DNA of 64,000 bases, from the NCBI GenBank assembly GCA_032622095.1, contig CP136069.1:124577450-124641449 (forward strand), written 5' to 3'. The translations under genes were made by a program, and so were the position numbers. The number at the start of each line of letters is the position of its first letter. Position 1 is the first letter of the stretch. Source of the stretch: Siphonodentalium dalli (taxonomy: Eukaryota > Mollusca > Scaphopoda > Gadilida > Siphonodentaliidae). The notes beneath the pieces were generated by a model. The model was not told where the DNA came from and ran no database searches. It saw nothing but the letters and a program-made list of their open reading frames with translations. Shown here piece by piece: positions 1 through 10,959 of this stretch.

Positions 1-356
1 GTCACGTCGCACGGGCAAATGAATATGCTTATGAGACTCGCCATAAGAAAGTACCCCCACATACCAAGTTTCATCGAAATCCCGTGATATTCGGGCGTTT
101 GACCTTGAAATGACCCAATTTCAAGGTCAAGGTGACGTCGCACGGACAAATTAATATGCCTATATTCGTCCCCGGCCGAAAATATCCCCACATACCAAGT
201 TTCATCGAAATCGGGTGGGCCGTTTTCGAGTTCATCGATTACACACACACAGACAGACAGATACACACACACACACACAGATCTTTCAAAATATATAATA
301 GACTAGCCGATGTGCCCGGCCCTCTTCGTCCGGTCTATTTAGGGATTTTTTTGTGA
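1..356 (+). repeat. dispersed repeat with RTE-like 3' tail and CA/CAGA microsatellite
   Basis: Two degenerate sub-units each carry GTCGCACGG and ATACCAAGTTTCATCGAAAT. They are followed by an ACAC/CAGACAGA microsatellite and then TTTCAAAATATATAATAG and ACTAGCCGATGTGCCCGG. The same ordered parts recur at 3.5-4.86 kb and, reversed, at 26.5-27.3 kb. The order 'ACCAAATTTC..., then CAGACAGA..., then TATATA' is the usual layout of RTE-type LINE and derived SINE 3' ends in invertebrates (family knowledge), so that origin is inferred. No protein is supported; open frames here are incidental. Confidence 0.6.
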
Positions 357-488
357 TCGTCTCCGCATGGGCAAACTATTGTTCGATCGGCCCGGAAACA
401 TGCCTATATGAGCGAATATGTTCAAGGACATGGTCGCACGTGAAATTGGACCCACCCATATTGTTCCCGGGATCAAAGTAGGCCTACA

Positions 489-1049
489 TTATACCAAATT
501 TGAGTCGGATTGGTCGAGGTCCAGAAACATGCCTATATGAGCGTATATGAGCGAGGTCAAGGTCAAGGACACGGTCGCAAGTGAAATTGGACCCGCATCC
601 AGCCGCAACTGGCTCTGTTCGTCAGTTTCTGACGCCCTGTAAAGGGCCGTCGACTGGCGAACGGCATCCAGCCGCAACTGGCTATGTTCGTCAGTTTCTG
701 ACGCCCTGGAAAGGGCCGTCGACTGGCGATCGGCATCCAGCCGAAACTGGCTCTGTTCGTCAGTTTCTGACGCCCTGGAAAGGGCCGTCGACTGGCGATC
801 GGCATACAGCCGCAATTGGCTCTGTTCATGAGTTTCTGACGCCCTGGAAAGGGCCGTCGACTGGCGATCGGCATCCAGCCGCAATTGGCTCTGTTCATGA
901 GTTTCTGACGCCCTGGAAAGGGCCGTCGACTGGCGATCGGCATCCAGCCGCAACTGGCGCTGTTCGTCAGTTTCGTTATCACGACAAATCTGTTTCGCAC
1001 GTGTATTGTTACTCGTGCGGCCTATGAGCTTCCGCTTTTTCGGGGGCAT
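489..1049 (-). CDS. STPR-type 23-residue repeat protein, truncated, probably transposon-derived
   Basis: A 186-residue frame starts at a true ATG with a basic head, MPPKKRKLIGRT, that could serve as a nuclear localisation signal. It then holds about five and a half tandem copies of a 23-residue repeat of the form RQSTALSRASETDEQSQLRLDAD. A period of exactly 23 with this Arg/Glu/Gln-rich pattern matches the STPR (score-and-three peptide repeat) DNA-binding domain of silkworm FMBP-1. Similar repeats are common at the N terminus of Helitron-like proteins in invertebrates; both points are family knowledge. The last ~35 residues run into the dispersed repeat seen at 1-356, so the C terminus is not native. 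No helicase or replication-initiator domain follows. I read it as the N-terminal stub of a mobile-element protein; a small host DNA-binding protein is less likely. Confidence 0.5.
   Translation of the reverse strand: MPPKKRKLIGRTSNNTRAKQICRDNETDEQRQLRLDADRQSTALSRASETHEQSQLRLDADRQSTALSRASETHEQSQLRLYADRQSTALSRASETDEQSQFRLDADRQSTALSRASETDEHSQLRLDAVRQSTALYRASETDEQSQLRLDAGPISLATVSLTLTSLIYAHIGMFLDLDQSDSNLV
596..975. repeat. 69 bp tandem repeat coding for the STPR units
   Basis: The word CATCCAGCC or a one-base variant recurs at 596, 665, 734, 803, 872 and 941, spaced exactly 69 bp each time. Because 69 is 23 codons, the minus-strand frame is kept through every unit. The units differ by only a few bases, so they are recently amplified or homogenised. 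Confidence 0.9.
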
Positions 1050-1540
1050 TTTCTATGTATTATCGAGTCCCTTGCGCTAATAGTGGCCATCAGAAGGGCC
1101 GTTCAAATTATATGAACTTCGAGGGAACCGAGATAATACAAAAAACTTCTGAAAAGTTCGAAAATTTCTGAAGATAAATTTGCGTGGGACATTGCCCGAC
1201 ATCACTTACAATGATGGGCATTTAAAGTGAAGTTTCGATTCTCTCATGGTGGAATCTCGTCAGGGGCGACCAATCTCGTCAGGGGCGACCAGCAGTTCAC
1301 ACCCGAATAGGGGAAGATATGCTTATGATTAATACATTTTGGCAGAGAAAAAAAACGAAAATGACCTTATTCAAGCCATAAAATGACACAAACTGGATGA
1401 ATGTTGAGGAAATGTGCTGTGGTAGTTGGAAGAATTGTCCTTTTTCTGATAACATGAAGTATAAAGTCTTGTCTTTTCTTGCATGTATCGAGGGCTGCCG
1501 GTGAATGATGACGGCACAATTTCGTTATTATTGACCAGAT
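1050..1540. other. no gene seen; partial copies of the following block
   Basis: No convincing coding frame is present. Pieces such as CACGCCAGAATAGGGGAAGA-like text and TTGGAAGAATTGTCC echo the tandem block that follows. A short direct duplication, CAATCTCGTCAGGGGCGACC, occurs twice near 1254-1290. Confidence 0.5.
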
Positions 1541-3415
1541 TTTAGTGGATGAATGTTAGTTGGAAGAATTGTCCTTGTTCTGATAACATAAAGTCTTAGG
1601 GGAAGATATGCTTCTGATTAATACATTTCAAGTCGATAGCTCCACCCTTTTCCGAGATGTGGAACTGCAATGGTAATCAAGAAATCAGAAAAGATATTCC
1701 ACGAAGCTCTGATATTCTAATAGAAATGCATTTTCACAGTTCACAGTTCACGCCAGAATAGGGGAAGATATGCTTCTGATTAATTAATGGATGAACAAAT
1801 GCACCCTTTTCCGAGATGTGGAACTCCAATAGTAATCAAGAAATCAGAAAAGATATTCCACGAAGCTCTGATTGAATGAGAGTGCATCCCAACACTGTCA
1901 ACAAATGAACAAAAACGTTAGTTCGTGGCGTTTGGTAGACATACAATTCCTGGATAACATATAAAGAGCGTTATCTGTGAACGGATTCCTGATATGGAAA
2001 TAATAAAGAGCGTCTATATCATGTTTGATATTCTAATAGAAATGCATTTTCACAGTTCACGCCAGAATAGGGGAAGATATGCTTCTGATTAATTAATGGA
2101 TGAATGTTGATGATTACATAAAGTCTTATGTCTTTTCGTGCATGTATTGTGAATGATGACGGCACAATTTCGCTGCACATCGCCGAGTTTGTAGTTTGAA
2201 ATTGAGATTTTTTTTTTAATTCCTCCTTAACATTCTTGCAGCCATTACACTTTACTGGCATGCAATTTAATAAATTAATTATGTCACTTGTATTTCTTTT
2301 TTGCAATATACATGAGAGGTATATAGTTTCAATTTTGGCATTTGGTACTACTTTTCTCCATTTTACACAACATATCAGAAAAGATATTCCACGAAGCTCT
2401 GATATTCTAATAGAAAAACATTTTCACAGTTCACGCCAGAATAGGGGAAGATATGTGGATGAATGTTAGTGGGAAGAATTGTCCATGTTCTGATAACATA
2501 AAGTCTTTGGGGAAGATGTGCTTCTGATTAATACATTTCAAGTCGATAGCTCCACCCTTTTCCGAGATGTGGAACTGCAATGGTAATCAAGAAATCAGAA
2601 AAGATATTCCACGAAGCTCTGATATTCTAATAGAAATGCATTTTCACAGTTCACGCCAGAATAGGGGAAGATATGCTTCTGATTAATTAATGGATGAACA
2701 AATGCACCCTTTTCCAAGATGTGGAACTCCAATAGTAATCAATAAATCAGAAAAGATATTCCACGAAGCTCTGATTCAAGGAGAGTGCATCCCAACAATG
2801 TCAACAAATGAACAAAAACGTTAGTTCGATGCGTTTGGTAGGCATAAAACTCCTGACTAACATATAAAGAGCGTTATCTGTGAACGGATTCCTGATATGG
2901 AAATAATAAAGAGCGTCTATATCATTTAGTGGATGAATATTAGTGGGAAGAATTGTCCTTGTTCTGATAACATAAAGTCTTAGGGGAAGATATGCTTCTG
3001 ATTAATACATTTCAAGTCGATAGCTCCACCCTTTTCCGAGATGTGGAACTGCAATGGTAATCAAGAAATCAGAAAAGATATTCCACGAAGCTCTGATATT
3101 CTAATAGAAATGCATTTTCACAGTTCACAGTTCACGCCAGAATAGGGGAAGATATGCTTCTGATTAATTAATGGATGAACAAATGCACCCTTTTCCGAGA
3201 TGTGGAACTCCAATAGTAATCAAGAAATCAGAAAAGATATTCCACGAAGCTCTGATTCAAGGAGAGTGCATCCCAACAATGTCAACAAATGAACAAAAAC
3301 GTTAGTTCGTGGCGTTCGGTAGGCATGAAACTCCTGACTGACATATTAAGAGCGTTATCTGTGAACGGATTCCTGATATGGAAATAATAAAGAGCGTCTA
3401 TATCATGCATAAATG
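1541..3415 (+). repeat. three copies of a ~475 bp tandem block
   Basis: The sequence from GTGGATGAAT...GGAAGAATTGTCC to CTGATATGGAAATAATAAAG is present at about 1541-2021, 2454-2928 and 2925-3415. The second and third copies are directly abutting with a period near 475-480 bp. Fragments of the block fill 2022-2453. Within each block the sub-sequence AGATGTGGAACTSCAATRGTAATCAA occurs twice, so the block itself contains an older internal duplication. Each block ends in two AAAGAGCG modules, reported separately. No coding capacity is evident. Confidence 0.8.
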
Positions 3416-3459
3416 TTGATGAAATGTTCTGATAACATAAAGTCTTGTGTCTGTTCGTG

Positions 3460-3857
3460 CATGTATCGAGGGCTGTGCGAAGCTGGCGTCGCACGGGTAC
3501 ATTCACATACAAAATTTCCGAGATCTGGTCTGCGCATGCAGTCGCACGGGGACCCGATAAAATTCGTGGCAAGATACATTCACATAGCAAATTTCAAGTC
3601 GATAGCTCCACCCGTTTCCGAGATCTCGTCTGCGCATGCGCGAAGCGGGCGCCGCACGGGCTCGCCAATACGACAACGTTCACCGCCTGGTCAAACTACA
3701 CACACGTACCAAATTTCGTCCCGATCGGTCGAGAATCGTAGATTTGTATAAATGACAGACAGACAGACAGACAAACAAACAAACAAACATACATACAGAC
3801 AGAGGTCTTCAAAATATATATGAGACTAGCCGATGAGCCCGACGTTGTCCGGGCTAT
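3460..3857 (+). repeat. partial, diverged copy of the 122 bp GATAGCTCCACCCG repeat
   Basis: Contains GATAGCTCCACCCGTTTCCG at 3601, CTGCGCATGCGCGAAG and then the tail with ACACACGTACCAAATTTCG, GACAGACAGACAGACA and ACTAGCCGATGAGCCCGACG. It is the same order of parts as the following 518 bp tandem unit but with fewer internal sub-repeats and more differences. Confidence 0.7.
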
Positions 3858-4858
3858 TCAAAAACCAAATTTCAAGTCGATAGCTCCACCCGTTTCCGAG
3901 ATCTGGTCTGCGCATGCGCGAAGCTGGCGTCGCACGGGCTCGGCGACCCGATAAAATTCGTATCCGGGGCAAGACACATTCACATACCAAATTTCAAGTC
4001 GATAGCTCCACCCGTTGCCGAGATCTCGTCTGCGCATGCGCGAAGCTGGCGTCGCACGGGCTCGGCGACCCGATAAAATTCGCATCCGGGGCAAGATACA
4101 TTCACATACCAAATATCAAGTCGATAGCTCCACCCGTTTCCGAGATCTCGTCTGCGCATGCGCGAAGCTGGCGCCGCACGGGCTCGCCAATACGACAACG
4201 TTCACCGCCTGATCAAACTACACACACGTACCAAGTTTCGTCCCGATCGGTCGAGAATCGTAGATTTGTATAAATGACAGACAGACAGACAAACAAACAA
4301 ACATACATACATACAGACAGAGGTCTTCAAAATATATATGAGACTAGCCGATGAGCCCGACGTTGTCCGGGCTATTCAAAAACCAAATTTCAAGTCGATA
4401 GCTCCACCCGTTTCCGAGATCTGGTCTGCGCATGCGCGAAGCTGGCGTCGCACGGGCTCGGCGACCCGATAAAATTCGTATCCGGGGCAAGACACATTCA
4501 CATACCAAATTTCAAGTCGATAGCTCCACCCGTTGCCGAGATCTCGTCTGCGCATGCGCGAAGCTGGCGTCGCACGGGCTCGGCGACCCGATAAAATTCG
4601 CATCCGGGGCAAGATACATTCACATACCAAATATCAAGTCGATAGCTCCACCCGTTTCCGAGATCTCGTCTGCGCATGCGCGAAGCTGGCGCCGCACGGG
4701 CTCGCCAATACGACAACGTTCACCGCCTGATCAAACTACACACACGTACCAAGTTTCGTCCCGATCGGTCGAGAATCGTAGATTTGTATAAATGACAGAC
4801 AGACAGACAAACAAACAAACATACATACATACAGACAGAGGTCTTCAAAATATATATG
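3858..4858 (+). repeat. 518 bp tandem duplication containing 122 bp sub-repeats
   Basis: Two consecutive units (from about 3858 and 4376) agree so closely that frames on both strands repeat with an offset of exactly 518 bp and identical predicted peptides, which indicates a very recent duplication. Inside each unit TAGCTCCACCCG recurs every 122 bp (3881, 4003, 4125). Each sub-unit carries TGCGCATGCGCGAAG, GTCGCACGGG and GACCCGATAAAATTCG. Each 518 bp unit closes with CAGACAGA/CAAACAAA and the ACTAGCCGATGAGCCCG tail. At 4858 the second unit breaks where a LINE tail begins. Open frames of 65-119 codons here are by-products of repetition. Confidence 0.9.
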
Positions 4859-4861
4859 AGA

Positions 4862-5930
4862 TAGATAGATAGATAGATAGAAGAAGAATGAGTCTATGTA
4901 TATTTTGAATTGATCGGGTGTTGGAGCCTCAACAGTGAAGACTGGCAGAGATTTCCAGCTATCTACCACCCTCTGCGTGAAGAAATATTTTCCTGCGCAT
5001 CTGTAGCTTTTTATTATGTCATCTTGTTCTTCCTTGTGAATTTCTTTCTAATAAGTCACAGGCATTAATTGATATTGTAATGACCATGCAACAGTTTATA
5101 TACCTCGATTAGATCTCCTCTAAATCTTCTATATTTTAAAGACATCAGATTGAGACTTATCATTCGGTCTCGGTAGCATAGCATTTTGATTTGACGAACT
5201 AGTTTCGTTGCTTTTCTTTGTGTTTTCTCTAACCCAATGCTTTGATATGTGTGATGTGGGCTCGATGCAGTTGCATTCGATGATAGGTCTGACAATGTTT
5301 ATATGTAGAGCGATCGGAAAGTGTTGATGTCCAAGTTCGTGAAAGTTCTATTGACTATGCCGATGATTTGATAAGCTTTATTGTTTAGGATATTGTATGA
5401 AGGCTAATCTGGTCGTGTCAAATTGAGTTATAGCGATTGTATATCTCGCAGGACAACACATTTCGGGTTTTCGTGGGGTGTGTATTTGCAGGATATCTGA
5501 TAGTTGCGCAATATGTAACTATTATGACCGCGTGAATTGCTTTCGATGTTTAGGTATGAACAATGGCTGGGCCACTCTTGAAGATTTTATGGCGGGAACA
5601 CAATGCCTCAGATTTTTGATCCGCATTTAGCGGCTTTCTGGTGTGGTGAATGAGAAGCCTGCAGTAATAAGCCGTAGTTTTTTAGTAATAATTTGAAGGA
5701 TTAGTTGTTTTAACGGAATTCTGAGGCGGTGCATTCATGTAACCAATATATTTTATATTATAATTTATATTTATGCCTAATAATATGATCTTGAGGACGT
5801 TACCATTTCTCATTATGGTTTTCTTGCCCACGCACTGGCAGCCTATCTTGTTGCATCGGGGTCGGTGATTTCTGTGTGCAGTATCAAAGGTTGTCATTGG
5901 TAATTTCGGCGCCTATCCCAATACAAAATA
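4862..5930 (-). pseudogene. CR1-like non-LTR retrotransposon, 3' end, degenerate
   Basis: Read on the minus strand, the piece at 5065-5295 gives SPHHTYQSIGLEKTQRKATK, LVRQIKMLCYRDRM and RRFRGDLIEVYKLLHGHYN. These are the characteristic C-terminal region of CR1/L2-type reverse transcriptases (consensus form WSP...LE..Q...TK...YRRLRGDLIE.YK...). Closer to the 3' end, FFTQRVVDSWKSLPVFTVEAPTPDQFKIYIDS-type text is readable. The minus-strand 3' end is a (TATC)n microsatellite at 4862-4885, the kind of short-repeat tail such LINEs leave. No palm domain remains and stops interrupt the frame. A sister copy in opposite orientation lies at 47.34-48.39 kb and matches for about 1 kb. Confidence 0.8.
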
Positions 5931-6526
5931 TACCTGATTTTTCATTATTTCCGACTTAAAATTCCCAATCCCATTCTCCCCAATTTCACTTGTTGAAGGT
6001 TTTGAGTTTGAGGTCTTCGAAATGTTCTAATACTCCTTGATAAGCCATTAATATTATTCCCGGCATAGCTATATGAACCTTGACATTGACGGTGAACTCT
6101 GATCAATCTGGGTGGTTTGGAATCTACATACAGTCCTGTATGTTCTGTAAGCAGTCACGATGATCTAATTGACAACTTGTACGACATTGTCATAATCCGC
6201 AAAAAGATGCATCATTTCGCGATCGAATTCTCGCTCAATATTTAACGTCACAGACTGGAACTCCCGTATGTGGAGATTTCATGAAGAAGCTCGGCGTATT
6301 TTCATAGCTTTGACCAGACTGAACAGGCTGCATTTTGGATACTCGCACGACGTTATGTATAGAAGCCGAGCTATATTTGGTCATATTTAAAAATTATATC
6401 AGGAAATGTAGACCTGAAGGTGAGCTGTTTAGCGCCGACAAACTTGCTTCTAATTATAATTACACGTATTATTGTGGGGGTTTTTAGGTCAGTGTCAAAA
6501 TGGAAAAAAGCTGTGGCAATGCTGGC
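5931..6526. other. no feature recognised
   Basis: Mixed-composition sequence with no long frame, tRNA-like box or clear repeat that I can identify. Confidence 0.4.
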
Positions 6527-6703
6527 ATAAATAGACAGAACACAACGCGCATCTTAATCGAGAATCTTTTATCGAATGAGTTGCGGATGGCACAAGGATA
6601 TATTTCGCGAGAGCGTAGCTCGCGCGAAATATAACTTTGCGCCGTCCGCAACGAGTTCGATAAAAGATTCGAGATTATGATGCAAGTTGTGTTCTGTATT
6701 TAT
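6527..6703. mobile_element. foldback (hairpin) MITE-like element, ~177 bp
   Basis: Two arms of about 87 bp are nearly perfect reverse complements. The left arm opens with ATAAATAGACAGAACACAAC and the right arm closes with GTTGTGTTCTGTATTTAT. The centre is GCGAGAGCGTAGCTCGCGCG. Most differences are single bases. There is no coding capacity. An entire element made of two arms with almost no loop is typical of foldback MITEs. I could not define a convincing target-site duplication. Confidence 0.8.
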
Positions 6704-6956
6704 TCTACACCGTTCAGTCAGATAAGTTCAATCCTTGAATGTCATATCCATTTTTACTATAGCCACCTTTATTGTGATTTAAGTCTGACAAATAGCCAGT
6801 AATTATGTGGGGATCACCGGAAGCGGATGATCGAAGTAATGTACGTCATCTTTCTTGGCGACAACGTCAACAAGAATAGTTCCGGCTTGGATTCCAATAG
6901 AGGTATATACTACTATCTATTCAATGGCTGGGATTCCGTTGAATACATGTGCCTCA

Positions 6957-7358
6957 CGTCAATGAGGCCCCCACCCCCATCCCCCATGGAATACGGAATA
7001 CCACTTAACATAGAGGGTGGAATACGGAATACCACTTAACAGCCATATGGAATTTTCCGGATAAATTTCCATTGCCGTACGAACGCCGGTCATCCCGCAG
7101 TGTCCACCTCTAAAATGATCTAAAATGAAGATGATCGACGATCTGTATGTTAAACCGTGAATTTATTGTGACAAAAGTCGCATTTATATTATTATTATGA
7201 TCATTTTTTGGAAGGTGTCGAAGGTCGGCGTACGAATACCGGTATTTTTGTAATACCGAATACCTCCTAACAGAGGGGCCGGAATACGGCGTAAGCGTAC
7301 CTCATAACAGGGCATGGAATACGGCATACGAAAAAGGGGGTGGGGGGCCTCATTGGTG
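6957..7358. mobile_element. possible MITE bounded by GAGGCCCCCACCCCC inverted repeats
   Basis: CAATGAGGCCCCCACCCCC at about 6959 is matched in reverse complement by GGGGGTGGGGGGCCTCATTG at about 7337. Inside both ends lie copies of GGAATACGG and TACCACTTAACA or TACCTCCTAACA, again in opposite orientations. The ~400 bp interval has no coding frame of interest. Its G-rich termini might be low-complexity coincidence, but the ordered inner matches argue for an element. Confidence 0.5.
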
Positions 7359-7429
7359 TGGAATAATAGAAGGTATAACGGGCGAATCCAATATAGCAGA
7401 TATATGTGAGGTGACAATTTTACTAATAT

Positions 7430-8100
7430 AATGCATGCGAGTACAAACAACCGCGTTGCTTCGGCACATATCAAGTAGAGTTGTATTCTACTTTGCACAC
7501 ATGCGTCATATGTTTACCCACGTGACTTTGACAGACAAACTGATGACAGAAGGTCTGTTTCTTCGCGCATGCACAGATGCCTATTTTGAGAAAAACATTC
7601 ACTGTTTATCGTCGGAAAAGGGGAAGTATTTCGTTAGAAATTTCGCGATCAAAGCACATTTAACTAGAATTGTGCTTCTACTTTGCACGAATGAGTCACA
7701 TGTACATTCATACCTCTGATTTTAGCAGCCAAATTGGTGACACGGGGGCTGTTTCTTCGCGCATGCACAGAGGTGCATTTCAGTTTGAGAAACGCCTTTT
7801 ATCGTAGGCAAAGGATAAGAATTTCGTTATAAATATATAGCGCGATCAAAGGGAGCCGCAATACAATCTACATGTATATTGAACGTGGAATAGACTGTCT
7901 CGATGAAATAACTTGCCATATTTCACCAAACACTAGTTCAGTTAGCACAGTATAGATTGCCGTATAGTTGAGCGTGTGTATACATGTATATACATCCTAG
8001 TTAAGAGCATTAGGAGTTACGTCGTCGGAAACGCTATGTAACGTCAGGCGCCTCGGGTGTGGACCATTTAACGTTCAGGACGTCAGGGATCAAAGGGTTA
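7430..8100 (-). mobile_element. truncated reverse-oriented relative of the TTAA element at 12.7-13.8 kb
   Basis: Several segments match the element at 12706-13838 in reverse complement. Examples are GTCTGTTTCTTCGCGCATGC and its neighbour (two ~200 bp sub-repeats), the segment around AATAGACTGTCTCGATGAAA, and the terminal GATCAAAGGGTTAA at about 8088-8101, which corresponds to TTAACCCTTTGAAC at the other element's start. The second terminus is not visible, so this copy is probably truncated near 7430. Confidence 0.6.
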
Positions 8101-8399
8101 AGTTATGCGGACGATATATGCATTTACTCACCATCATTGGTGTTACATATATGTGAGCTAGAAGTTGATAACCTGCAGAACTTGACACACAACAGTTAAA
8201 GAACACTAGCAATTGCATTCCGTTAAAAACGATGAACATTAGGACGTTTCCAAGGTTATTCCTCGGTGGTGAGTAGATAATATTTGTTCCAACATGTAAA
8301 TACCTCTAGCATGTGATCAGTGATCACCTTATTTTTCAAAATATTGATTAAAACAAAATTAAATTAAATGAATAATACAAATTTTATTGAGAAAGAAGC
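8101..8399. other. no feature recognised
   Basis: AT-rich sequence without a convincing frame or repeat; it grades into an A/T-run stretch at its right end. Confidence 0.4.
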
Positions 8400-8690
8400 T
8401 CAATATAAACAAAAATATTTTATTTTATTATTGTTTTAATCTAAATATGTAAACGATCAAAATGTGCGCGAAGCGCACAAATGGGGCCGCCGCTGAATAA
8501 ACGCTTTGTCTAAGATCAAAATGTGCGCGGGGCCACAGGCCCATAACACACAAAGGTCCCTTTGCACAGGGGCCACATACCTCTCCGACGCTGAATGAAG
8601 GCTCCCGAGTGGAGCCTGTTTCAGCTACTATACTAATATGTAAAATTCGTAAATGCTCACGTAAATTCAAATGTTTGTGTCTCCGATGTA
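8400..8690 (-). repeat. dispersed repeat, inverted relative of 22.74-22.94 kb
   Basis: Shares GATCAAAATGTGCGCGAAG-like text, two 'GCTGAATAAA/GCTGAATGAA' units, CCGAGTGGAGCCTGTTTCAG and an A/T-rich flank with the reverse complement of the interval near 22745-22940. Only two copies are seen here and neither has coding capacity. Confidence 0.6.
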
Positions 8691-9734
8691 TGGCGCCCAC
8701 TTGTGAGTGATATTCATGAACAAACTAGCAATATGTTATATATGTGTAAATAATGCTAATGGAGTATGAGAGAGCAGCATGCAGTGAGTGAGTGGCATGT
8801 TTGTGTGTGACAATATGCTATCCATGCTTCTGTTGAGGCGGAAGTTTGAATACAGTTTTCGTGAGAGATTGGGTGTGACATATATACAATCGCATATTAA
8901 CATGTATAGTTAATTATGCTATACAATGCAGCTCGGGGGTCAATACTATGAAATATATTTACAATAGTAATCCGGACTTGTGTACCCGAATACTTTCAAA
9001 CCCGTTCCTCAAAATCGGGCGATTAGTTGTAACTACATATTGTATATAATCTTCAAAACGGTAAAATGTGGCGAGTTGCAATTGGTAGTTCCAGAACACA
9101 ACATGAGGATTTGGAGGAAGATATAATCATATTCCAATTAGATGTTACTGGTAGGAACAATTCGACATCACAAATGCTGGTTCACAAGATTTAAACATTC
9201 TTAGTATCGGAATTTTAAACAGTTTGTAATTACAAGAAAAGTATGCTATGTCGGTGACAGAATATCGATTTTTTTTTAATTAACGAGCTGACAACACAGG
9301 CGTATTATTAGTAAACGTCTACCAATCAGCCATTCGTATAATATTATGGTAAAGCAGAGGGAATGTGACATTCATGTCGCGTTCTCTTAAATGCACCCTC
9401 TATTTCCTATTTTATCCACCAGATCGTTTTGAAATCTTGAATGAATTGAAAGCAGCACATTTTGTGAGTTAATTATCCAGAATGAGCTATAAAATATCTA
9501 TATACAATTACCGCATGGCCTAAGTTAACTTGTAGACACGTCAAATAGCACATTTTGGTGCGAGGCGACAACAATGTTACGATATGCCGTCTTCGATGCA
9601 GACCATAATTAATAGACAACGCGATTATGGGCTGTCAATTGCATTAAAATTGGTTGATTGGCTCATGTTTCCGGACATTTGGTGATCAAAAACATGAACT
9701 ATACATAATTGTTACATCGAAAAAGTCGTCAATT
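8691..9734. other. no feature recognised
   Basis: AT-rich intergenic sequence with short T runs. No coding frame, tRNA-like boxes or repeat with a second copy in the window that I could identify. Confidence 0.4.
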
Positions 9735-9900
9735 ATTACAGACCCATTTAATTTTCGAGTCACCGGTTATTTTGTATAGTGCCTTGATATACGGTTTTAA
9801 TAACAATCAGGGAATATATACAACGGGAAGGTTCACTCCGCGCATTTGTGGTAATCACCGGAAGTTGTCATGACGCCATTCTGGTAGGATCCCTGGTAGG
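9735..9900 (+). repeat. dispersed repeat (TTTTCGAGTCACCGG family), copy 1
   Basis: TTAATTTTCGAGTCACCGGT and TTGATATACGGTTT recur near 60.91 kb. CAACGGGAAGGTTCACT and CCATTCTGGTAGGATCC recur in reverse complement at 15.87-15.95 kb. It therefore belongs to a family with at least three copies in the window. Confidence 0.65.
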
Positions 9901-10905
9901 AACGTACGTCATCGCATCGTTACTTCCTTGTTTACTTTTACTAATAAGTTAAAAGTGTGGGAGTTTGAAAATGATTTACAAATTAAAGTGTCATCCAGGA
10001 TATTTGTGGGATCAACAAATCGCTGAAGTAGAGGAACTAATGTGGTAATCCATATCCATATATGATATATTCGAATGGATCGAATTGAAAATTCATTTAA
10101 ATTGTATGTCTATCAGTAATATAGTACTAGGAAACAAACTCACTGGGTGGGATTTCTGTGTCAAATACGACTGTCTTTCATAATTTGACAACACAACATT
10201 ACCTGAGTGATGTCTCTAGTTTATAAAAATTGAGATCTATTTTGGGATCAAAGTTCACAACCTTGGTCATTTAAATTAATTGCTTAGAATATAACCACAA
10301 TTTAAACATGTTTTAACAGCTCCACCATTCAGTAGGGCTTACATTCAAGATGCCACTTTTATTATGAAACTGGCATACCAGGGCCCTGTTTCATGAAAGC
10401 AACTTATGACATAGTTGGGACTTAAGATGGTCATAAGTTCAAACTTCAGTCATAAGTGCGTTTCACGAACAATGTCTTAACTCAAGATGGTCTTAACTTT
10501 GGTCTTAACTTTAAGACTGCTGTGAGGTGTCATAAGATAATCTTAAAGTTAAGACCCACGCGATAAGTGGCATATCGATCACAAGTATGGCGGCCTATGT
10601 TATTTTGCAATTACGGAGATTATGTACATTGTCTGGATGGACAATTCGTCGCCTGGTATACAGGGTCGTGGCTACATAGTGAGAGGGGGTGTTCGCCTCG
10701 AAATGTCCAACTACACCCCCTTAAACAACACAAAATTATCTTTGGGTTTAAATATTCCAACTGGTACCTCAAACTTTCCAAAACGAAAGTTTGGAGAGTG
10801 CAAACCCCCCTCACCGTATAACCATAGGGTTAGTTTGGTAAAAACAATTCAGAGCACATGCTTATCATCAGGGACGTGGCGAATGGGGTTTGTGTGCTGT
10901 CTACC

Positions 10906-10936
<31 letters not shown>

Positions 10937-10959
10937 ACTTTGGTCAAATTTTTTTTTTT

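Noticed and set aside
563..1027. Alternative 145- and 148-codon frames over the STPR repeat
   Set aside because: A repeat period divisible by three keeps several frames open; only the 186-codon minus frame has a known repeat pattern and a basic N terminus.
3858..4791. Frames of 65-119 codons on both strands
   Set aside because: They duplicate exactly with the 518 bp tandem repeat and have no protein motif.
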